Shown in pieces: positions 5,292-9,842 of a stretch of DNA of 9,842 nt; the stretch's first letter is position 1; every line of letters begins with the position of its first letter. This DNA is from an uncultured Lachnospiraceae bacterium (GTDB taxonomy: Bacteria; Bacillota; Clostridia; Lachnospirales; Lachnospiraceae), in assembly GCA_902803305.1 (NCBI GenBank), contig CADCPL010000101.1, positions 1-9,842 on the forward strand, in the 5' to 3' direction. The position numbers and the translations under genes are program-made. The notes under the pieces were generated by a model. That model made no database searches and was not told where the DNA came from. It was given only the letters and a program-made list of their open reading frames with translations.

Positions 5292-7553
5292 TTGGCAAAT
5301 GATAAGTATGAACTGAACAAGGATGAAAAAAAACTCAGGCGTAAATATATAGTTGTTACGCTGCTTATCATTGCATTTTTTATCGGCGTCATCTTTGTAT
5401 ATTACAGCAAGCTTTATAACGAAAAGCGCGAGAATATGATAAAAGACGGCAGGATAGCAGCTATGGAATCGGCCGATCAGATCGACAGGTATCTGTCCAC
5501 CAACATGGATTCCATAAATCTTGCCGCTTATGTACTTGATGAGATGATCCGCGAACACAGGACGGATAAGGAGATACAGGATTATCTCGTAGATCAGTCA
5601 ACTGCGGTCAGAAGTGCCGTTCTTGAAAATATGACAGGTCTATACGGATATATTAACGGGAGATTTTTCTCGGGTACCAATTGGGTGCCGCCCGCAGATT
5701 ATGATGCAACGATAAGGCCGTGGTATACGCTCCCTATGGAAAATCCCGGAGAACTGACAATACTTGATCCGTATATAGATGTCCAGTCCGGAAATGTCAT
5801 GCTCGCCGTTGGAAAGACATTGTGCGATGGGGTCAGTGTCATATCGGTAGATGTATCGCTCGATCGTATACAGGATCTGACAGAGAAGGCCGTTGCAAAC
5901 GGTGAGACGGATATCGAAATGCTGCTGAGCGATAAGGGCGTTGTTGTTGCTCATTCCGACAGCGGGGAGATAGGTAAGAACTATTATGAGGAAAAAAATA
6001 CCCTGGGAGCACGTATAGTCGAGAACATCGAAACGGATGACGACAATTGTTTTGAGATCGACTTTGGCGGGGATCACTATATTGTATACGTGGAGGATTT
6101 CAGGAGCGGGTGGCATTGTATTTCCGTGGAGGATGCAACAGATACACTGGGCACTCTTACACAGATCTTTATCAGTACCATAGTCGTCATATTTGTGATA
6201 ACCGTTGTCATCGGCATCATAATGACAAGATCCAACAGATATCTTCGTATGTCCGTAAGAGCAATGGCCGAAAGCGAAGCCAAGTCAGTATTCCTGGCTC
6301 AGGTGTCGCATGAGATAAGAACACCCATTAACGCTATGATGGGTAATAACGAGATGATACTGAGGGAAACCCGTGATGATACGATACGCGGGTATTCCGA
6401 TAATGTGAAGTCTGCGGGAACACATTTGCTGAAGATCGTGGATGAGATCCTTGCATATTCCAAGACCGGGCAGAAACCCGATGCGAAGGCAGAGGAAACG
6501 GTAAAAGAAAGAGAGAGATATACCGCACCAACGGCCAGAGTTCTTGCGGTTGATGATAACCCGATGAACCTTCAGGTTTTCCGCAATCTTGTAAAACAGA
6601 CACGTATATCGGTGGATACCGCGGACTCCGGCAGGGAAGCCGTAAAGCTTGCAGAAACTAACGTGTACGATGTACTTGTTCTTGACCATATGATGCCCGA
6701 AAAGGACGGTATAGAAACGCTTGCCGAAATACGCACGGGCCCAAAGAGCCTTAATGTTTCAACTCCTGCCGTATGTCTTACCGCAAATGCGATCCCGGGG
6801 GCAAGGGAGTTCTATATCGGTGCGGGGTTTGACGATTACCTGACCAAACCGGTTGATCCGAATGCGCTTGAGGATATGCTTCGGGTGTATATTCCCGAGG
6901 AAAAGATCGAGGAGTATGTTGCAGACAGCGAAGCGGAAGAGACCGGAAGCAGGGATGAGATCCCGAATGAACTGGAGGCGCTTCGCGGCGGTGTTATGGA
7001 TATCGATGTCGGACTTAAGAATAACGGATCTATCGAGTCATATATGTCCATACTTAAGATGTTTTACAGTTCGGTCGATGATTGTACCGAGCAACTCGCA
7101 CGATTCCTGTCCGAAGGGGATGATGAAAATTATACGATAAAAATACACGCGCTTAAGAGTTCGCTTCGCGTCATAGGAGCCGCTGATCTCGGTGAGCAGG
7201 CCCAGAGGCTTGAAACTGCAGGCAAAACCGGCGACAGGGAATACATAGATGCCAATCACATGCAGTTCATAAGCCGGTATCTTGCCCTGAGGGATTCTTT
7301 ATCCGGGCTGTTTCCGAAGAAGGATGATTCGAATAAGCCCGAAGCAGGCAGTGTTCTTATGAAAGATACGTACCAACAGGTCGCAGAGGCTGCCGAAGAA
7401 ATGGATTGTGACAGGTTGGATGAGATCTTTACGAAGATGGAGGATTACCGTATACCGAAGGAAGAGACGGAACTGTTTGAAAAGATCAGAACAGCGTCCG
7501 AACGATTTGATTATGAAAGTATTCTGAAACTGCTTGACCGGCCGGGAGATTGA
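5292..7553 (+). CDS. Membrane-bound Cache-HisKA-REC-HPt hybrid sensor lacking the kinase ATPase domain
   Basis: Domains in order in the 753-aa product are: membrane helix (about 20-38); extracellular Cache-type ligand domain (40-288), with the typical RPWY (142-145) and DPYIDVQSGNVM (159-170); second helix (291-311); HisKA dimerisation helices (328-392) with the H-box SHEIRTP and phospho-acceptor His340; REC (414-535) with Asp421/422, phospho-acceptor Asp465 in DHMMPEKDG, Thr497 and Lys519; HPt (about 555-673) with His619 in IHALKSS; and a helical tail (680-753). Only about 20 residues separate HisKA from REC, so the ATP-binding HATPase domain (N, G1 and G2 boxes, usually 110-120 aa) is absent, with the frame intact. 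The protein cannot make its own phosphoryl group and may relay or remove them instead. The start is TTG, 11 nt after GGAGG (5276-5280); the next in-frame Met would delete the first helix. It is 4 nt from the regulator gene. Confidence 0.88.
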   Translation: MANDKYELNKDEKKLRRKYIVVTLLIIAFFIGVIFVYYSKLYNEKRENMIKDGRIAAMESADQIDRYLSTNMDSINLAAYVLDEMIREHRTDKEIQDYLVDQSTAVRSAVLENMTGLYGYINGRFFSGTNWVPPADYDATIRPWYTLPMENPGELTILDPYIDVQSGNVMLAVGKTLCDGVSVISVDVSLDRIQDLTEKAVANGETDIEMLLSDKGVVVAHSDSGEIGKNYYEEKNTLGARIVENIETDDDNCFEIDFGGDHYIVYVEDFRSGWHCISVEDATDTLGTLTQIFISTIVVIFVITVVIGIIMTRSNRYLRMSVRAMAESEAKSVFLAQVSHEIRTPINAMMGNNEMILRETRDDTIRGYSDNVKSAGTHLLKIVDEILAYSKTGQKPDAKAEETVKERERYTAPTARVLAVDDNPMNLQVFRNLVKQTRISVDTADSGREAVKLAETNVYDVLVLDHMMPEKDGIETLAEIRTGPKSLNVSTPAVCLTANAIPGAREFYIGAGFDDYLTKPVDPNALEDMLRVYIPEEKIEEYVADSEAEETGSRDEIPNELEALRGGVMDIDVGLKNNGSIESYMSILKMFYSSVDDCTEQLARFLSEGDDENYTIKIHALKSSLRVIGAADLGEQAQRLETAGKTGDREYIDANHMQFISRYLALRDSLSGLFPKKDDSNKPEAGSVLMKDTYQQVAEAAEEMDCDRLDEIFTKMEDYRIPKEETELFEKIRTASERFDYESILKLLDRPGD

Positions 7554-7557
7554 ACTG

Positions 7558-8907
7558 ATGGAGTACTGGATAGTGGCGGTCGATGATGAGCCGCTGAGTC
7601 TTAAAAATGCAAGAGAACAGCTGAATAAAAAAGGGATGCGCGTAAGCTGCCTTAGGAGCGGAAAAGATCTTCTTACATTCATGGAAAAGAATGAACCGGA
7701 TCTTATACTGCTCGATATCCTCATGCCCGAGATGGATGGGTTTGAGACATATCGGGAGCTGAGAAAGTTCGAGGAACGGAACAAAAGGACCAAGACTCCC
7801 GTCATCTTCCTTACGGGAGAGAGTAACAGTGAGATCGAAAGAAGAGGTCTTAAAGAAGGAGCTTCGGACTTTATCCACAAGCCGTTTGACAGGGATGTGC
7901 TTGTGAACCGTATCATCAATACGATCACAAACAGCAAGACGATAGAGACACTCACGGAAGAGGCCACGCTTGATAAGCTCACGGGTTTTTTGAATAAAGT
8001 GAGCGGGACCGATATGGTGGCGTCACTTTGCTCGGATAACAGCGGCGCGCTCATGATCCTGGATCTTGATAATTTCAAACTTGTTAATGATATATTCGGT
8101 CACGATATGGGAGACCGGGTACTTGTTGCATTCTCCGAAGTATTGCGTCACAATGTCAGAGCCTCGGATGTTATATGCAGGATAGGCGGAGATGAATTCA
8201 TGGCGTTTTTCGCCGATATAACAGAGGACGAAGCAGTTGCCTCGCTTGTCGTCAGGTTGAACGATCAGCTTGAAGAAGAAGCGGAGGCTCTCATGGGAGC
8301 GGATCACGGGATCCCTCTGGGGATCTCTGTAGGATGTGCGTTCGCACCTGATCAGTCGTCTGATTATCAGACACTGTTTCAGTATGCCGACAGTGCGCTG
8401 TACAAAGTAAAACAGAACGATAAGCACGGCTATGCCGTTTATGATCCGGGTGATGATACGGGAAATGATGACGATTTTGAAAACGATCTTGCACGTGTCA
8501 TAAGGATCGTATCTGAACGCGGTGAAGGAAAGGGTGCAATGCTCCTCGGGCTGGAGGCTTTTTCCTGGAACTATCGTTTTATCATCAGATTCCTGAAACG
8601 CTATAAAGGTGTTGTCAACAGGGTGCTCTTCAGGATCACGACGGATGAAAAGAAACCTGTGCTCCGGGAAGCGGCCGCAGAGTTTGGCAGTGTACTTCGA
8701 AACGCGATCAGAAAGAGCGATATCATCTTTCAGTACAGACCCAATCAGTTTTTTGTGGTTCTGCCTCATCTTTCGGAAAATGATACGCCCGGAGTCGTAA
8801 AGCGCATAATGGATGCGTGGGAGACTTCAAAGTTCCATGACAGAGTAAAGATAGAATATATAAACTCCCTGCAATCATTTGGAGACGAGTATACGGAGGA
8901 GAGATGA
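7558..8907 (+). CDS. Response regulator diguanylate cyclase: REC, GGDEF and a degenerate second GGDEF-like domain
   Basis: The 449-aa cytoplasmic protein probably makes c-di-GMP from two GTP under control of phosphorylation. REC (1-125) has Asp9/Asp10, phospho-acceptor Asp53 in LLDILMPEMDG, Thr86 and Lys108. The GGDEF domain (about 135-296) has DKLTG, DLDNFK (169-174), an intact GGDEF (210-214) and the inhibitory I-site RASD (201-204) exactly five residues before it. A third domain (about 324-440) resembles GGDEF in layout but reads RPNQF (394-398) at the active site, while keeping RKSD (385-388) at I-site spacing; it is probably catalytically dead and may bind c-di-GMP. The ATG at 7558 follows GGGAG by 9 nt and lies 4 nt after the sensor's stop; an upstream TTG at 7534 is less likely. 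It overlaps the next gene by 4 bp (ATGA). Pairing with the sensor's HPt is inferred from context. Confidence 0.92.
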   Translation: MEYWIVAVDDEPLSLKNAREQLNKKGMRVSCLRSGKDLLTFMEKNEPDLILLDILMPEMDGFETYRELRKFEERNKRTKTPVIFLTGESNSEIERRGLKEGASDFIHKPFDRDVLVNRIINTITNSKTIETLTEEATLDKLTGFLNKVSGTDMVASLCSDNSGALMILDLDNFKLVNDIFGHDMGDRVLVAFSEVLRHNVRASDVICRIGGDEFMAFFADITEDEAVASLVVRLNDQLEEEAEALMGADHGIPLGISVGCAFAPDQSSDYQTLFQYADSALYKVKQNDKHGYAVYDPGDDTGNDDDFENDLARVIRIVSERGEGKGAMLLGLEAFSWNYRFIIRFLKRYKGVVNRVLFRITTDEKKPVLREAAAEFGSVLRNAIRKSDIIFQYRPNQFFVVLPHLSENDTPGVVKRIMDAWETSKFHDRVKIEYINSLQSFGDEYTEER

Positions 8908-9779
8908 GCACTGTAGCGATAATGACTGATTCCAACAGCGGGATCACACAGGCAGAGGCAAAGGAACTGGGGGTATTTGTTCAGCCCATGCCGTTTTATA
9001 TCAATGAAAAACTGTACTATGAAGATATCTCTCTGACTCAGTCACAGTTTTATGAAGCGCTTGAGGATGAGAATGCGCTGATATCCACATCCATGCCGGC
9101 GCTCGGCGATATAGAGGATTCATGGGATAAGCTTTTGGAACAGTATGACAAGATCGTGTTCATCCCGATGTCGAGCGGACTGTCGGGAACTTGTATGGCA
9201 ACAATGGCTCTTGCGGAAGATATGTACGAGGGCAGGGTATTTGTCGTCAATAATCAGAGGATATCGGTAACGCTCAGACAATCCGTCATCGATGCAAAGG
9301 CGATGGCCGATAAAGGCTGGGAAGCCGATAAGATAAAGGAATATCTCGAAGAGACGAAGTTCGATTCGTCCATATATATCACGGTGGACACTTTGAAATA
9401 CCTGAAGAAGGGCGGCAGGATCACTCCCGCGGCAGCTGCTGTCGGCACCATTCTGAAGATCAAACCGGTACTTCAGATACAGGGCGAGAAACTGGATGCA
9501 TATGCCAAAGCGAAAGGCTATAAACGGGCAAAGGAGATAATGCTTGCTGCTATCGAACGGGATATCAAAGAGAGATTTTGCATGGATGACAGACGGGGGG
9601 ATCTGTGGATAGCTGTCGCATATTCCGGAAATGAAGAGGAAGGTATGAAATGGAAAGAAGAAGTACAGGCCGTCTATCCGAAAAATGAGATCGTCATGAA
9701 TCCGCTGTCACTAAGCGTTGCCTGCCATATCGGTCCGGGTGCGCTTGCGGTCACATGCACGAAAAAACTCGATATTTGA
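8904..9779 (+). CDS. DegV family protein (fatty-acid-binding, FakB-like), second copy
   Basis: The 291-aa product fits the DegV/FakB fold and is closer to the family consensus than the copy downstream of rplT. It has VAIMTDSNSGI at the N-terminus, STSMP (61-65, lipid head-group loop), MSSGLSGTC (89-97), DTLKYLKKGGRI (162-173) and HIGPGAL (275-281). The ATG overlaps the stop of the cyclase gene (ATGA), with GGAGG 4 nt upstream, so it is translated together with the signalling genes. The two copies differ clearly, including in the lipid-contact loops, so this is not a recent duplication and they may prefer different acyl chains. Its place after a c-di-GMP gene suggests co-regulation of lipid supply with that pathway, an inference only. 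No terminator follows; the next gene starts about 30 nt on. Confidence 0.93.
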   Translation: MSTVAIMTDSNSGITQAEAKELGVFVQPMPFYINEKLYYEDISLTQSQFYEALEDENALISTSMPALGDIEDSWDKLLEQYDKIVFIPMSSGLSGTCMATMALAEDMYEGRVFVVNNQRISVTLRQSVIDAKAMADKGWEADKIKEYLEETKFDSSIYITVDTLKYLKKGGRITPAAAAVGTILKIKPVLQIQGEKLDAYAKAKGYKRAKEIMLAAIERDIKERFCMDDRRGDLWIAVAYSGNEEEGMKWKEEVQAVYPKNEIVMNPLSLSVACHIGPGALAVTCTKKLDI

Positions 9780-9809
9780 TCAGGGGAGATCGGAAAGAAG
9801 GGACGGAAA

Positions 9810-9842
9810 ATGAGATCATTACATGATCGTATAAAAGCATAC
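9810..9842 (+). CDS. Start of a further gene, cut by the window edge
   Basis: An ATG at 9810 opens a frame that runs to the last base (MRSLHDRIKAY, 11 codons). A purine-rich stretch (AAGAAGGGACGG at 9795-9806) lies just before it and could serve as a ribosome binding site, though it is not a clean AGGAGG. The 30-nt gap from the degV stop and the lack of a terminator suggest it continues the same operon. Too little is present to name a product, and the start itself is provisional. Confidence 0.45.
   Translation, partial: MRSLHDRIKAY

Noticed and set aside
6420..6540. A frameshift hiding the missing HATPase domain of the sensor
   Set aside because: Only about 60 bases lie between the HisKA and REC coding regions, far too few for a 110-120 aa domain in any frame. 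This is a true absence, not a frameshift.
7534..7557. TTG at 7534 as the start of the REC-GGDEF gene
   Set aside because: The ATG at 7558 has GGGAG at 9-nt spacing and begins directly at the REC domain; the TTG lies inside the sensor gene without a clear site.
7299..8078. 259-codon open frame on the minus strand
   Set aside because: It is antisense across the boundary of two clear plus-strand genes, has a low-complexity Ser/Leu/Arg composition and no recognisable domain. The same reasoning rejects the 248-codon antisense frame at 8023-8769 and the one at 478-843 within thrS.
9780..9809. Terminator after the second degV gene
   Set aside because: The purine-rich gap has no inverted repeat and no T-tract; it looks like a ribosome binding region for the next gene.

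Overview
The window looks like a chromosomal segment from an anaerobic, Gram-positive Clostridia-type bacterium, most likely Lachnospiraceae close to Butyrivibrio. The reasons are the IF3, L35 and L20 sequences, strong AGGAGG ribosome binding sites, a tRNA without encoded CCA, and a Cache-type hybrid sensor protein paired with a REC-GGDEF regulator. I see no mobile element, phage gene, CRISPR array or rRNA.

Layout. (1) Positions 1-2369 hold the 3' two thirds of thrS (threonyl-tRNA synthetase), then two tightly coupled genes of unknown function: a 127-aa soluble protein and a 246-aa six-helix membrane protein. (2) A promoter overlapping the end of the membrane-protein gene drives a leader of about 165 nt. 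The leader ends in an intrinsic terminator directly before infC, the arrangement expected for L20-type attenuation. The operon infC-rpmI-rplT follows. infC appears to start at an ATA codon. A DegV-family (fatty-acid-binding) gene is joined to rplT with no gap. (3) A 156-aa gene of unknown function lies on the minus strand, tail to tail with degV. The terminator of the plus-strand operon sits inside its coding sequence. Its promoter is back to back with the promoter of a tRNA-Pro gene with anticodon AGG. The tRNA gene has its own terminator. (4) Positions 5292-9779 form a signalling operon: a membrane-bound Cache-HisKA-REC-HPt protein that lacks the ATP-binding kinase domain, a REC-GGDEF diguanylate cyclase with a second, degenerate GGDEF-like domain, and a second DegV-family gene. 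The first codons of another gene run off the right edge.

How the parts may work together. The left half is translation machinery in the widespread thrS-infC-rpmI-rplT order, probably under autogenous control at two levels: L20 at the leader and IF3 at the non-canonical start codon. The right half probably converts an extracellular ligand signal, through His-Asp phosphotransfer, into c-di-GMP. Because the sensor has no catalytic domain, its phosphoryl groups must come from another kinase, or it works as a phosphotransfer or phosphatase scaffold. Both transcription units carry a DegV/FakB-like lipid-binding gene. The most unusual items are the kinase-domain-less hybrid sensor, the tandem GGDEF/pseudo-GGDEF regulator that keeps both I-sites, the strand-specific terminator inside an opposing gene, and the A34 tRNA-Pro.
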